Positions 45,080 to 57,245 of a stretch of 64,000 nucleotides of DNA are shown here, piece after piece (within the stretch, counting starts at the first letter, position 1; the number at the start of each line of letters is the position of its first letter). The DNA is taken from contig NC_087062.1 of assembly GCF_963678635.1 (NCBI RefSeq), positions 45,563,348 through 45,627,347 of the forward strand, read 5' to 3'. The translations under genes and the position numbers were made by a program. Under the pieces are notes generated by a model, which saw only the letters and a list, made by a program, of their open reading frames with translations, was not told where the DNA came from and searched no databases. The stretch is from Symsagittifera roscoffensis (Eukaryota; Xenacoelomorpha; Acoela; Convolutidae).

Positions 45080-46111
45080 AACAGTACCTGCAAAGGGCAC
45101 TTGTCTTCCAGTTTCTGTGCTGAGCAACTGTACGGATATTGATTGTACAGTTGAAGTGAATATTTTTTTGATGTCTTAAGTAGTGAAATTTTTTCAATGA
45201 TTAGGTTCAATGCTGCAAGCAACACCCGTTTTTGATGCGTCTAATTGAATCAATGACGCGTATCAATGGGGCCTTTGCATTTCCAACATTTTGGTATTGA
45301 ATTTTATCAAATATACAAAAACATGACATGTCCCACTGAGCTTCGTACAGTTCGTTTCCCTCATAATATGCATCGAAGGAGGGTATCCCTCTGTAACCAA
45401 TGTGATAATCACCGTTTTCGTCAAAATTTGCAAAGTAGCCTAACAGAGTGGGTATTTGGGGACTTGGAAATGAGATTTCTTTATTTGCATTCATCCAAAT
45501 CCTGTTGCAGTTTGTGATTTCTTGAGGACTTCCATCGAATTAATATTCATCTTTGAATTTTGTTCTTATTTTATTGATCAATCGTACTGCAAAAGTGTGC
45601 TCTCCTGCTTCGATAAAAATCAGACTAAATGTTGCAGGCAATTTTACCAGTTCCTGCAAAGGGCAGTTCTGTGCGCTACTGTACGGATATTGTTGTCCAA
45701 AAAATTTGTGAAGTTTTTTCAATGACTAGGTTTAGGGCTGCAAGCACAGCAAATATTGATGTTTCAATTTAAATAAATGAAGTGTAACGATGGGGCGTTT
45801 GCATCTCCAATATTTTGGTTTTGAGTTATGTCAAAATGAACAAAAACGTGATTTGTCCCACTGGATAAGTCATATGGGAAATGAGACTCTTATAGTTCGT
45901 TTCCCTCATAGGATGCATCGTAGCAGGGTATCATTTTGTAACCAATGCGAAATTCACTGTTCTCGTCAAAATTTTCAATGTAGCCTAACAGATTGGTTAT
46001 TTGGCGACTTGGAAAATAGATTCCTTTAATTGCATCTATCCAAATTCTCATGCTATTCGTGATTTTTGAGGATTTGCATCGAACTAAATTTTTTCTTTGA
46101 GTTTGTAACAT
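45080..46111 (-). pseudogene. duplicated small Polinton protein block (fossil)
   Basis: Two adjacent related segments. The frame at 45207-45494 has TLLGYFANFDENGDYHIGYR, then YYEGNELYEAQW. The frame at 45890-46111 has NLLGYIENFDENSEFRIGYK, then SYEGNEL. DNA similarity extends beyond the frames with an offset of about 525-545 bp (CTGCAAAGGGCA, TACGGATATTG, TTTTTTCAATGA and TGGGGC anchors). The protein is near the capsid-type gene and unnamed; I recognise no catalytic motif. Confidence 0.6.
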
Positions 46112-46686
46112 TCGTCCAAATACTACACAGCAACGGAGCGTAGAAAAAGAAACCTATGAACGACTGGCAGGCGTCAGTTACCATAATCCTACTCGTTTTT
46201 CAACGTCTCGACCTTGCCAGTTGATTTTCTGGTCTGTTTAGGGCTAAGTAAAAAGTAAAAGGTACTATTTTTACGCCATCAGTCAAACGACTTTTGATCA
46301 GCTTTCGTTTACATGCGAACACAACCACATAGATGAGTCTCGGATCCTCTGACTACGTGATTGCTATTAAAAACACGGCTCGAATACCCATTTTATTATG
46401 TTTTTGGTGATAGTTCTATATCAAATCCATTGGAGATGGATTGACCCTTTCCTCTTCCTAGCTAGCCATATTCTAAAATATCAAATAATACCGGTGTCAA
46501 TTCAAAGTACTATGGCATCTGAGTAGCTAAAAAGTTAGTTACTATAGTCTTTCATCATATATCAGTATCTGGGGGACCAAGCCTCCGCTTCCGTGTTCTC
46601 CTCGAGATAACGTTGTTATCACTCCCAATTCGTGGCACGTGAGGGTACTGCTTTCCAGCACTTCCCCACCGAAGCCTCCTTTCCCA

Positions 46687-47094
46687 CTAATTTCTCCCAC
46701 TAAGGGTCTTATCGTGCGTGATTGTCACGATAAGAGGCTTCGTATTTTTCTCGTTCTCGTGTGACTGTTTTTCACTAGATTTGTTGTTGTTCTGCTTTTC
46801 TCGGCTTTTTCGGTCAAAATGGCCGTTTTTCGTATTTCTGAGAAATACTCGCTCGTTAATCGAAATTTTGAAAAATTGAAACTTCCAGAATTCTTCGACC
46901 CTCCTTTCAAGCACTTTTTCGCTGTTAAGGCCTTTTTTCTCTAATTCATGCTTCGTCGGAAGGTTGCGCTGTGCCAATCTGGCAGAATGGAACAGTTTTG
47001 ACTTTATTTTGATGATCAATTGTTTCATAAAAGTGTACTCTCCCAATTTGATAAAAACTTTTTTCCATAATAAAGCCTGAGAATTGTTTTCCAA
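46687..47094 (-). pseudogene. small Polinton-region protein (fossil), unrecognised
   Basis: A 135-codon Lys-rich frame. Its first 30 residues (LWKKVFIKLGEYTFMKQLII) resemble the frame at 45540-45722 (FSLIFIEAGEHTFAVRLINK), so it looks like a further relative of the duplicated block. Contains a short inverted repeat at 46708-46734. Confidence 0.4.
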
Positions 47095-47449
47095 TTGCCA
47101 GCGTTGGACTTACCTGCTAACACATAGGATGCTCTGAAATACATAAATCCTTGAAAATTAACATTGTTTATTTTGTTGGGAAAATTATTTCGGAAGGATC
47201 AACTCTCCAATCTCGATCTGAAGCTGTTTCATCTTTTAAAAAAATTTCCAAAAAGGCCAGATTGTTGTCCTGGAAGTAAGCCATTGATGCTGCTGATATC
47301 AACCGTGCAGTAAACTCATCATTGTTCATCGTTGTCAAAATGTGCTTTGTTTACCATCAAACTAAGTTCATTTTCACAAAATTTACCGTTCATTTCTTCC
47401 TTCTCTGCATCAATGAGAGGGTGTGATGGAGGCATTACATTAGGATTGG

Positions 47450-48120
47450 CAATTATTTCAGAAAACTTTGTCTGTGAAAATCTGCTTGTAACCTTTTCTA
47501 AAAGGCAAGTCAGTTTTTGCATTTTGCACATAGTCACCAACATAAAACTTTAATTTTTGTACCAAATTTGCTGAACTGTTTGCAATTATCGATGCTAAAG
47601 CAGGCACAAGCTTTCGCGTGACCTTGTTCGGAGATAATTTTATTACTTTATTCACACGTGAGCTGGTTGTCTGAAAAAAATTCTGTTATTTGACAAAAAA
47701 AATGTGAGTCCATTCAAACTCCAAGTACTTGTAGATAAAACTTTTAAGCAATCGAATGTTCCGTTCGGCAAACGCTGATTTTTTTTCAACTGTGAGTGTT
47801 GTATGAATGATTTCCCGTTTTTTTTTTTTGGGTCGTTTGATCATTTTTTTTAAAAACCATTGGCTGTTTCTCTTGCATATTTGGTTTTCAGGGGTTTTGC
47901 TAGTAAGTAGCAGGATAAAAAACGACAATAACAAAAAAATATTATACCCTTTGGTTCTTCTTGGCCAAATTATCCATATATAACAAGTCAAGAGACCAAA
48001 CTTCGTTGATATCGTTGACGAACAATTTTAGGCGAGGATATGTTTTACGAAACAATCCATACTTTGTTCGTGATGATTGAGATCGCAGAAACTTTAACCT
48101 TTTTTTGGTGAAAATTGACT
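47450..48120 (-). pseudogene. Polinton integrase region (fossil)
   Basis: Minus-strand codons give NDINEVWSLDLLYMDNLAKK near 48000 (the first catalytic Asp region of Polinton integrases, 'IDDIWQADLVDM...'), AFAERNIRLLKSFIYKYLE around 47715-47780 (third acidic residue, 'VAERFNRTLK'), and KFYVGDYVQNAKTDLPFRKG around 47500-47550 (the C-terminal 'KVGDYVRI.K....F.KGY' block). These three in this order are specific to this integrase family. Confidence 0.85.
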
Positions 48121-49772
48121 AGCATTTGTTAAAATTTTTACGCTACCAATGCAGCTGGTTCTTGCGAGTAGAGTGAAATGAGTTTCTTTTTTTCACTGAT
48201 AGTAGGATTTCCATTCTTTTGTTGACGTCGCAAACGTTTCTTTTTTTATTTTGTTTTTATCGTCGTCGTTGTTTTTGTCTTTTGTGGGAAGAGAACTATT
48301 TTTTCTGCCTTTTTCTTTTGTCTGATTGCTTGGTTTTGGGTTTGAGAGTTGCCGACCGAGTCTTTCATGAGGAGGGTTTTGATCTTTTCGGTTCATCAGT
48401 TGTCGGACTGACGCAGTTGTTGTCAGAGTGTCTCATTTAATCATTAGTTGCTGTCGATTGTCTATCTCGCTACTTAGGAGTGGAACCAGTAGTAGATGTT
48501 GGAGCTAAAGTGGGGGGAGGGGGAGCATGGCTGACCCCATGTATTAAGACAAGGATACAAAAATTTGAATAAAAAAATGAACTTTTCCAAAAAATTTTCT
48601 CAAAATATTGAAATACGATAAAGTTTACATAATTTGAGCTAAAAAGCGGATTAAATTATGTTCTAAACACTAAAAAAAGCTCATAATAGCAGACTCAAAA
48701 CTGAAACTTCCGGAAACTGAAACTAGTTGTAATTTTTGAGAAGGTAAAGTACAAATCAATCAATTTTAACTAAAGTATTCCATTTTGAACCTTTTACTTT
48801 GGTAATTCATTGTTTTTTTTGTCCAGTTCAGGGAGAATTTTAAAAGGAATCTCAATTCAAATGAACATTAAGAGCAATATTCTATAAAATTTCTAGATCA
48901 AACTCCATGATTCAACTTCTCCTCACTTTTGTTCTCATTGATTTACCGAAATTTGTCAAAAAATACAACTTGTGTGAAATTTTTCATGTTAATAATTACA
49001 AATTCAGTTCATTGAAAAAAATTGAACAGTAAACTGCTAAAATTGACTATAAATGGGATAAACTTTTCGGAAAACTTTATTCGATATTGGCTCAAGTTCA
49101 ACAAAATGTTCTTTATAACTGATGATTATCTCTCTATTGCATCTGCAACATAATTTTCATAATTTTTCGTAGAATTTTTCTAGGATTCAAGGTTATTCTT
49201 GCTTTCTGCGTAATATATGTTTCGCTATTGAACACACTTCACGAAAAAATTCAGTCAGAACTGGAGAATTTAGGCAGAAAATAGTATTTTTTGAACGAAT
49301 AATTTGCTGGCAGAGATGAAATTAGAACTGATACCGTCTGATTTTTACGATGAAAAATACGAATGTCTTGCTCAAGGTTCCCTTGTTCAGGTGCTATCGT
49401 AAACTATTTAACCAAAAAAAACTTCAAAACACGAAAAAATTAGCTATAATTGTTTTAGATAATCTACTTTCTCTCTACTTGAAGGCAAAGCTGAAACCTA
49501 CTGGAACTCCAAAAAAAGTCTAATTCTTGAGAAAAAAAAATTAAATTACAAAGAAAGTATATAAATCACTGCACCGTATTTGAATTTTACCGCAACATTA
49601 TAAAAATACACTAACAAAATACTACTCCGTACAACAGTTTAATACATTGCATCTTTTGTTGTAAATTCATTATATTCCATGAGTTCTTATAAATTCAAAT
49701 GTTTTGTATGAGTTCCAACATCCTGACCTTGTCTTTTGGATAAAATTAGCTTAGTACTTTTTTTGTCTATTC
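48121..49772. other. AT-rich segment inside the Polinton relic
   Basis: No gene was recognised between integrase and polymerase. A Lys/Ser-rich minus frame at 48193-48396 may be the N-terminal side of integrase or chance. A G-rich patch is at 48515-48530. Confidence 0.4.
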
Positions 49773-52700
49773 TTATGTGGCCACCATATGATTTATAATA
49801 CTGAATCCTCTTTTAGTAGATGTGAGATTAACTGCTTCATCGAGCACTCTCCTGTCCTCTGCCATGGGTCCATCTCCAAAATTCTCTAGAACTCGTTTGT
49901 TCAAATCTTTACTGCTCGATTTGAACTTTTCTGACTTGTTATCATAGCAACAATAAGTTTTGCTACACAAACATAGCATTTTTGTGCACCTAAATTTTTC
50001 TTTGAAAAGCCCCGGCTCTCGCATATCATACGTTTTATGGATACTGCAACTCGTTCGAGTGAAGATATTAGATTTTGCATCTGCTTTGAAAGAGTCTCTG
50101 CAGTCATTTTTCCTCATTTTTTCCCACACGTCACTTTTTTCGTGTAAAATTCGTGTAAAATTTCTTCAGCAAGTGCTAAATAAAGTGAGTCTGTATCCAT
50201 CTCCAACTCTTCAAATTTATTTACATCACAGAACTTGTCAAAGAAGTTATAGTAGATTTCCAACATTCTCAGTTTCGCATACTGCAGTATGAAAAATCCA
50301 ACGATGATGAGTTCTCTGTGTTCAATGGTTGATTTCAACAACTCCACCTGGTACAAGTCTTTTTCAACTCTTTTTAGTCTTTTGAACAATGGCTCATTGA
50401 TGGCTTTATGAGTTTTTTTTTCATCGTTCAGATACTTCGTAATTGTGTGACTGAATCTATCCATGATCTGATATCCATACGAGGAATTGCCTAAAAGCTT
50501 CATAGTTTCTGCTACAACTCCTGACAAAGATTTTTCATCTCCTTCTTTTCTCGCATCAACCACTGATTGAACAAAATTTGAGGAGTATGTTTTTGAGGAG
50601 TATGTTGAACAAAACGGTAAATTTTGGTACACTGCAAGCCAAGTTCCGAAAAAAAGTTGAACAGAGTAGTTATAACTGTTCCATTTTCCAGCTTGAAAAT
50701 AGATATCAGCATTCTTTGAGGATGTTTTAGCATTTCGTTTTCAAAGGCATAGTTTTTCATGTAATCTCCAATATCATTTCTTCCAAGTTCAGTATTTTTG
50801 AAAATTGGAGGATATTTCGCAAATTTTGATTTCAGTTCATCTGGAACAACTAAATCCCAGTGAACGTAGCCAAAAAGAGGTCCTTCTTTTTGTTTTTGCT
50901 TGAAGAGAGTCTGTAGAAAGAAGCCTTTTAAAGGTAAAGTGGGTTCTGACGTGGTTTTTGATCTTGTCATCGATTTTGAGACTTTCCCACCAGTCACACT
51001 CACACATTTCTTCAACTTTGTATCCTTACTCTTTTATGTATTCTCGTCTCATATCAATCATCTCTCTCTTCTTGTTTCCTCGCTCAAAATTTTGATCTGT
51101 TAAGGAGTGACGAGCTTCTTGACAAGAACAGAAGTGTTACAAACATCCCATTGCTTCGAACACTGTCTTATAGTGATCACAATATCCGTCCCTATTAAAA
51201 CAGTCGATTTTTTTGTTTTCCTGATGAAAAAAAGCTGTCAATTTTTACCTTCTGGTCTTGTTTCCTAGTAAAAAGACATGACCATATTCTTATAATTGCG
51301 AGTTCGATTATGTATAGCCTTGAATTTTTTCATTTCAGTGTCAAACTCTCATCTCGTGTACAGTCCTGTTGGCATCTCTTGACACATTGAGAAAGGGAAA
51401 AGCTGGCTTGCATCAATTCCAACGATCGATTTACAAACTTTTGATGAGTTTTTGATGAATTTCTTATCAACTGCAGCTTTTCGAGTGATTACAATGGAAG
51501 GTCCACCAGTCCTGTCTTCTCGAATTTTTCACACAAATCTTTATCACTTTCGCAAAATGGATAAAACCTGTAATTTGTAGATTTATGCAATCATATTAGA
51601 GATATCTAACCCGTTGATATGATAAAATGGAACCAATTTTTGCATTGCCTCCAGGGTTGGAACTACATCCTTGTTGTTGTACCACTTCAAAAAGTCTTTG
51701 AACACTGTCATTCCGTTTGTCTACCCAGTCTCTTGTAAGTAATTCTAAGTATGCGATGGAGGATCAGCCTGAATTTGAAGCTTTTTCAGTGCTGGTTGTT
51801 CGTCAAACCCACTCTTTCTCAGCTTCTCATAATCAAGGAAGTCTTTGTCTAGAGGATTGTTGTTTCCAAGTGTTGAAAAAGGCTTCATACGGTTTCAATT
51901 CGGGAAAAGCAAGTTTGTCTGTGTTATCAAACCACTCATAGGGAAAAAAATTATTTCGTTTAAGAAAGGAGTCCAGAGTAGTTGCTCCACCCAAAAACTT
52001 CATTATGTCGAGAAATTGTACACCTTCAAACTTTAAAGATTTAAAGTCATTTGCTTTTTTGATGACGGATGTTTCCTGTTCTTTATCGAGAATCAAATGG
52101 GGCTTTAGGTAGGACTTGATCAAATTCAAATCATATCTACAACTTTTAAATCCAAAAACAGGTACAGTATTTACATATCTCTCCAGATGTTTTTTTCAAA
52201 TCGATGAATTGATTTTTCTGAAGTCGCAAGAATTGTGTTGTCATATCTGCTTCTTCTGAATCTTCAATGCATTCGTCTTTGTACTCAAATTTGTTACTTG
52301 AATGATTTTTACCACGTTCGTTCAGCTCATCAAAGATCTTTTTCATTCTGTCATTGACAGCTACTTCAAAATCCTGAATTTTTTTTCCATCTCTTGCTTA
52401 CTTTGTTCAGCCAACAGCTCCAGGTTGGTTACAAAATCAATTATCAAGATCTTTGGATCCTTGTTTTACATCAATCAAGTGGGTTCATCACTCAAATTCG
52501 ATGATACAGAGACTGAAATTGGTACATGTCTTCCAATCCAGGCAGTAAATTGCGTCTCTTTTAGTTCCTCTGTAGGAACACAAGTCGACTCAAAATCGAA
52601 AATTGATAAACTATTGAAAAGCTTGTTGTCTTCAGAAACTGGAAAATTGAATCCTTCTAGCTTTTCAAACAAGGTTTTTCGAAGCTCATACACCCTCTTT

Positions 52701-53943
52701 GGCTAAATATGTTTCACTCGGTCCTTGCATCTCCGAATATGTTTGTTAATTGTCGGATTTATTAAAGGGTCACAGCTAGGGCATGCAAAGCACTTAAAGA
52801 AACTATCTACATCATTTGTATGAATAATATGGTTGTAAAATCTCAGTAATTTGACTGTTTTATCAAATCTTCCAATACTTCATTGAGCTAGATCTTCTAC
52901 ATAATCAGCTTCTTGGATATCGAAATCGTATATCAAAATTTTTCTTTGAACATTTTCCTCGACAACAGGTAAGTCTTCTACAGAAACTCCACGAAAATTT
53001 TTAGGATCATAACCAGATTTTGATATAAATTCAGTAAAGTCTCTGGAAGTGTGAGAGTCGAGATCCTTGTGTCCGTTCAAGTACATTGCCAATGCGCGGA
53101 AAAGATATAAATGATCTCTGTAAGATTCCTTGTCTTTGTTAGCTAAAGTTCACTTGCGTGTGTCGTAGTAAAGCTACAGGTATGGCAGAGTCTGGACATC
53201 CCAATGGGGTGTTTTTCAGCAAAGCAGCAAAAACTGTCACAGTTGTGATCAATTTGAATCGCCATTTTGCGTTTTGTCGCTCTTGGGTACATTGTTGCAC
53301 AATATTAAATTTTTCCACTTTTCCTTGGATTGTTGTCAAATCTGCTTTAATACAGAGTAAATGGGATTTTTCACACAAAGTATTGTTTTCATGGGCGTAG
53401 AAATATCGATGTTCACCAGTCTGAATTTTTCGAAGAATAAAACCCAGAGCAAGATTGATTTTAGCGGCAGAAGCGAGCTTGTTGAAGACTTCTTTAAGTT
53501 TCTCATTGATTATGATAGTATCTAACTTGGACATTTGGAAGCTAAATACCTGATGTCTCCCATTTTCCATCTCCGTTTCCACCAAAAAATGTTCACAAGC
53601 ACTAAATTCCTCCTTTAGTTTTTCACCATCTTCCCCTTCTTCCTCCACAATCTTGTTCAAGTCCGCTACAGTCTCACTGGGTTTCCGTTGTTTTGCTCCA
53701 TGTTCTTTTCTCCGATGTGGTTGGAGAGATTAGTAACTTGGGAACTCTTGTTCGCAAGAAGGAGACAAACTGTCGGCTGCTTTGAACTTGGTTGAGCATG
53801 CTTCTTCGCAACATGATAACCCATCTCCTCTTTGCTTTTTGAATAAAAATGACAGTTTGGACACTTATGTTCCTCCTGCTTTTCGCATCTCTTTCAATGT
53901 CTCGCAGCATCAGATCTCTTGTATTCATCACAACATTTCTCAA
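49773..53943 (-). pseudogene. Polinton family B DNA polymerase (fossil)
   Basis: Recognition points from N to C are as follows. A C2H2-like start (about 53870). An N-terminal domain with RQNAKWRFKLITTVTVFAAL (53139-53660). FRGVSVEDLPVVEENVQ (52880-53092). An exonuclease start SIFDFESTCVPTEE with WIGRHVPISVSVSSNL (52475-52693). FLDIMKFLGGATTLDSFLKR and FFPYEWFD (51833-52129). FGYVHWDLVVPDEL and HPQRMLIS (50512-51015). KLLGNSSYGYQIMDR (polymerase motif B) and MDTDSLYLAL (motif C, catalytic Asp pair) at 50114-50632. A C-terminal part with CSKTYCCY (49773-50129). This is the protein-primed polymerase of Polintons; it is broken in many places. Confidence 0.93.
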
Positions 53944-53960
53944 AATTGACTTTCTCGTTT

Positions 53961-55420
53961 CGGTTAAGGGCAGGTTTTATCCAAACAACTTGGGATATTG
54001 GAAGTTCTCCAAGATTAAAAATTTAAAGTACCAAATGAATAAAAATACTTACTTTTTTCTTTTAGCGAAGCAACGAATTGTAAAATTTGAAGTAAAAATC
54101 AATTGACTGTTTATGACTGGTAAACAAAATCAATTATTAAAACCAACAAAATAAGCGTATTTATACTAACAATGAAATCATCGCCTACGCAATTATGCCT
54201 TTATGGTAATGACGTCATTCTTTAAGAAGAAGTGACTTCACCGCCTACGAAATTTTCCTTTTATAGTAATGACGACATCGCCTACGTCATTCCTTCGAAA
54301 TTTCTAGAATTCCGGAGAAAAATTTTCAACCAATCAGAACTAAGCAGCTTCTAGACATAACTCTGGATCAGAAATAATGTCAATTGAAAAACATTTCAAC
54401 TTCCTCGATTAACTCTTCTAGAAAAAAGAAAATATTCCGTGTGATTTCCGTATTGATGAAATAGATGTAGATTCTTATTTTTTTCATAACTTTTTGGACG
54501 TTTATGTTGTCCAAAAGAGAGTTCTCCCACTAAGTGAAGGTATCTTTATGGAAATTTACTTAATCAAAGAGTTTACTTTTCATCCACATATTACGTATCA
54601 AAGCTATAAACTTACAGCTGAGTTCTACCTGATAGATAAATATTTTTATTTATTTTAGAAAAATTGAATAAAAAAAAGTCGTACGATAATGTTTGAAAGA
54701 CTCTTTTTATTCCCTACCCAACCTCCAAACTTGTCAAAACTCCTCAGAAAAGTTCTTTATACCTCTATTTCTTCAAAATATTGCATGATCAGGTTTGGAA
54801 TCAGATTTCCAGAGATTTGCTTTGAAAATTCATCATTTTTGAGTTATCCTCTTAAATCTAAATCAAAACGAAGAACTTGACTATCTGCTCAAACATCAGC
54901 AATTTCTCATCAATTATATACAAAAAATTCAATTAAGTTGATGAGAAGACTTGCAGAGATACTACTTTTAGAAATTTTTCTTCTTTTACTTATTTCTTAT
55001 TTTTACTGCAAACAATTTCTGGTCATTTATTTTTGCGATTGCTTTTGTCTATATTCTTACTTATTTGGAAGATTTAAGTCCATAAAAGGTAAACTTTTTT
55101 CGGCTTGGATACGACAGCTAGAACAAAAATGAACATTTTTGTGATCGTAAATGACAATGTGTAAAATGGAGCTTTGTTTTCGATTGGACACGACTTTTGT
55201 CCAAGAATTCCATAAACGAAAGCTTAAATCTGACTGGTCACGACTACAATCCAAATAAGGAAAATCCAGTCTGATTAGTTAAACCCAAACATTCGAATTG
55301 AAGCTACCCCTCTCTGCTAATTAAAAATCATTTCTTTTTCAATTTAAGTACCGTCAACTACCTCCCTCTCAACTAAAATTTTGTTTTCACTCTGTATCTT
55401 TTACTCAACTTATTGCTCAA
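53961..55420. other. no gene seen; short direct repeats at 54171-54300
   Basis: Around 54171-54300 a phrase of about 65 bp recurs imperfectly: TCGCCTACGCAATTATGCC, then CCGCCTACGAAATTTTCC, then TCGCCTACGTCATTCC, with GTAATGACGTCAT / GTAATGACGACAT in between. It lies just upstream of the polymerase and could be part of the Polinton end. The remaining frames (54689-54880, 54938-55132) are AT-driven. Confidence 0.4.
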
Positions 55421-55890
55421 AATGATCTTCTCAGTGGAAAACAGCAACTTTTTGTACTCTGTAGAAATTCAAGTACGAGAAACAGTCTCTGGAGAATTTT
55501 TGACCCGAATGGATATCCCAATCCAAATCTGGCACATGGTGGAAGTGATGCGCTTGGACTTCAACGAACATCATGTAACGTAAATTCCCATAACTGAGAA
55601 CCAACTGGGAGAAATGCATACGATGGAGGAAGTGGCTGAGCATGTGGAATGAACTACCCCGACACTTCTGACTCTAGATATGCGGCTCACCAGTCGACGA
55701 TTTCCTCTTTCCTTGGGAAGAGGGATCTGTGGAAAACCCAATTACCATCGAAGAGGATGAGGGGTTCTCTGAGCCAAGAACTTCAGTCAGCGAACCACCA
55801 AGACAACCACCGGTGATGGAAGGAAGACCATCTTTGCGCTCCATCGAGAACTTGCAAAATTCAATTCAAACAAAGCTCTTTGAATTGTAA
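55421..55890 (+). other. coding-like stretch, unrecognised
   Basis: Composition rises to near 45% GC and codons become balanced. A 54-codon frame from ATG at 55421 begins MIFSVENSNFLYSVEIQVRE. Separately, a frame ending at a stop at about 55890 encodes FPWEEGSVENPITIEEDEGF and then Pro-rich PPRQPPVMEGRP. Neither matches a family I know. It could be a small host gene or exon, or a decayed gene of the neighbouring mobile element. No function is proposed. Confidence 0.35.
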
Positions 55891-57245
55891 ATAATTTGGT
55901 TGTGGTCTTGTGTTTTGTAATTTATTTTTTTTTGCATCTAGTAATTTTATTTCAGAGAGATAGCAACAGAGAGATAAGGTCATAGAAAAATGTGTTAGAA
56001 AATGCAAAGGCAACGTTTTTAAAAAGTTTGTTAGAAAACTGTTGAAAATCAAACTAATTATGCAATTGATGAAACTTTTCACAAAGTTTTGTTGTAAAGA
56101 TGTCAAAAAAAGTAATTCATTTTTTTCAACTTGTAAAAAACTTCACAACATTTTTTTCCACACATGATGAAAAAATCATTGCAATTTTTGCACATATGAT
56201 AATAACTTTACAATAATTTTTGTACCATGCAAGAAATTTCATAAAACTTTCGCACAGTTGTCGAAAAAATTAGAGAAAATCTTGCAAATTGAGAAAAATT
56301 TTAATGAAATAGTTTCGGATTTTTAATAAAATTTTAACAAGATTTTCTTGCACTGTTGAAAATTAAAATTTATGAACTTTTTTGTTATGATTTTGATCAT
56401 TACAAAAATCAATTTTTGCATGTATGTTGATCAAAAACAACAGAAAAACAATGTGTTAGGATAGGGAATAGTACTCGAAGTCATCAATAATGAAAATTTT
56501 TCAGCAAGTACTTAATAAGTTTTTTACAATATTTTATTGCGTTTTTTGCATTTGCATAAGAAAAAAGAAGTTGCATTTTGCATATGTTTTTCAAAAAATC
56601 ATGAAAAAAGTTGCATCATGCGAAAAATTTTCTCGAAAGTTTTCGCATAATTGATAAAATTCTTTACAGTTTTCGCAACTTGCAAAAATTTTATAATTTT
56701 TTTGCACACTTGTTGAATCAAAAAAATCTCGCAATTTAATAAAAAATTAATTAATTATATTCGCATTTCAATGAAAATTACAACGAGGTTTTCTTGCACT
56801 GTTAATAATTAAAGAAAAATAATTTCTGTGTTCCAACTTTGATCATTAAAATTTTCAATTTTCGCAGTATATTGATCAAAAATATCAGACAAATAAGGTA
56901 TTAAGATAGGCAATAGCACTCAAAGTCATCAATTATGAATTTTTCTAAACAATAGGCAAAAGGAAATTTGGTTTTTCCAAACAGATATTTTTTCTAAAAG
57001 TATGAAAAAAGTTGCGTCCTGCAAAAAACTTTCTTAATATAACTCATATCTGTGAAATAGTTAATATTTTTTTCGCATTTTGTGAAAAAAAAATTAACAT
57101 AATATTAGTCGTTCAACAGCATTTGAATTGAAATAAAAACAACTTTGACAAGATTATTTTGAAGAAAAATTAATAGAAAAAATGACACGCTCACTGTTTA
57201 CAGAACCATAACCATCAAAAAAACGATCAATTACTTTGAACAAAT
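55891..57245. other. no gene seen; very AT-rich
   Basis: Dense with TTTTGCA, TTGCGAAA and AAAATTTT-type phrases on both strands. Two loosely similar blocks (about 56390-56500 and 56840-56960) share GATCAT.AAAATT.AATTTT and ATAGG.AATAG.ACTC.AAGTCATCAAT.ATGAA, suggesting a diverged duplication of some 450 bp. Confidence 0.4.

Larger units (their letters stand above)
44814..53960 (-). mobile_element. Polinton/Maverick element, broken
   Basis: A 9.1-kb relic on the minus strand. Reading from 53960 downward: protein-primed-type family B DNA polymerase, retroviral-type (Polinton) integrase, several small proteins including duplicated ones, and a short hydrophobic Gly-rich protein like the minor capsid-associated proteins of this family. 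Many breaks, ten or more, so it is old. No terminal inverted repeat was found. At 44814 its sequence abuts the mosaic repeat region: the repeat unit around 42010-42045 continues differently, which marks a junction. No major capsid, ATPase or maturation protease was recognised. Confidence 0.85.

Noticed and set aside
49960-50292. 110-codon plus-strand ORF
   Set aside because: Antisense to the polymerase motifs of the Polinton relic.
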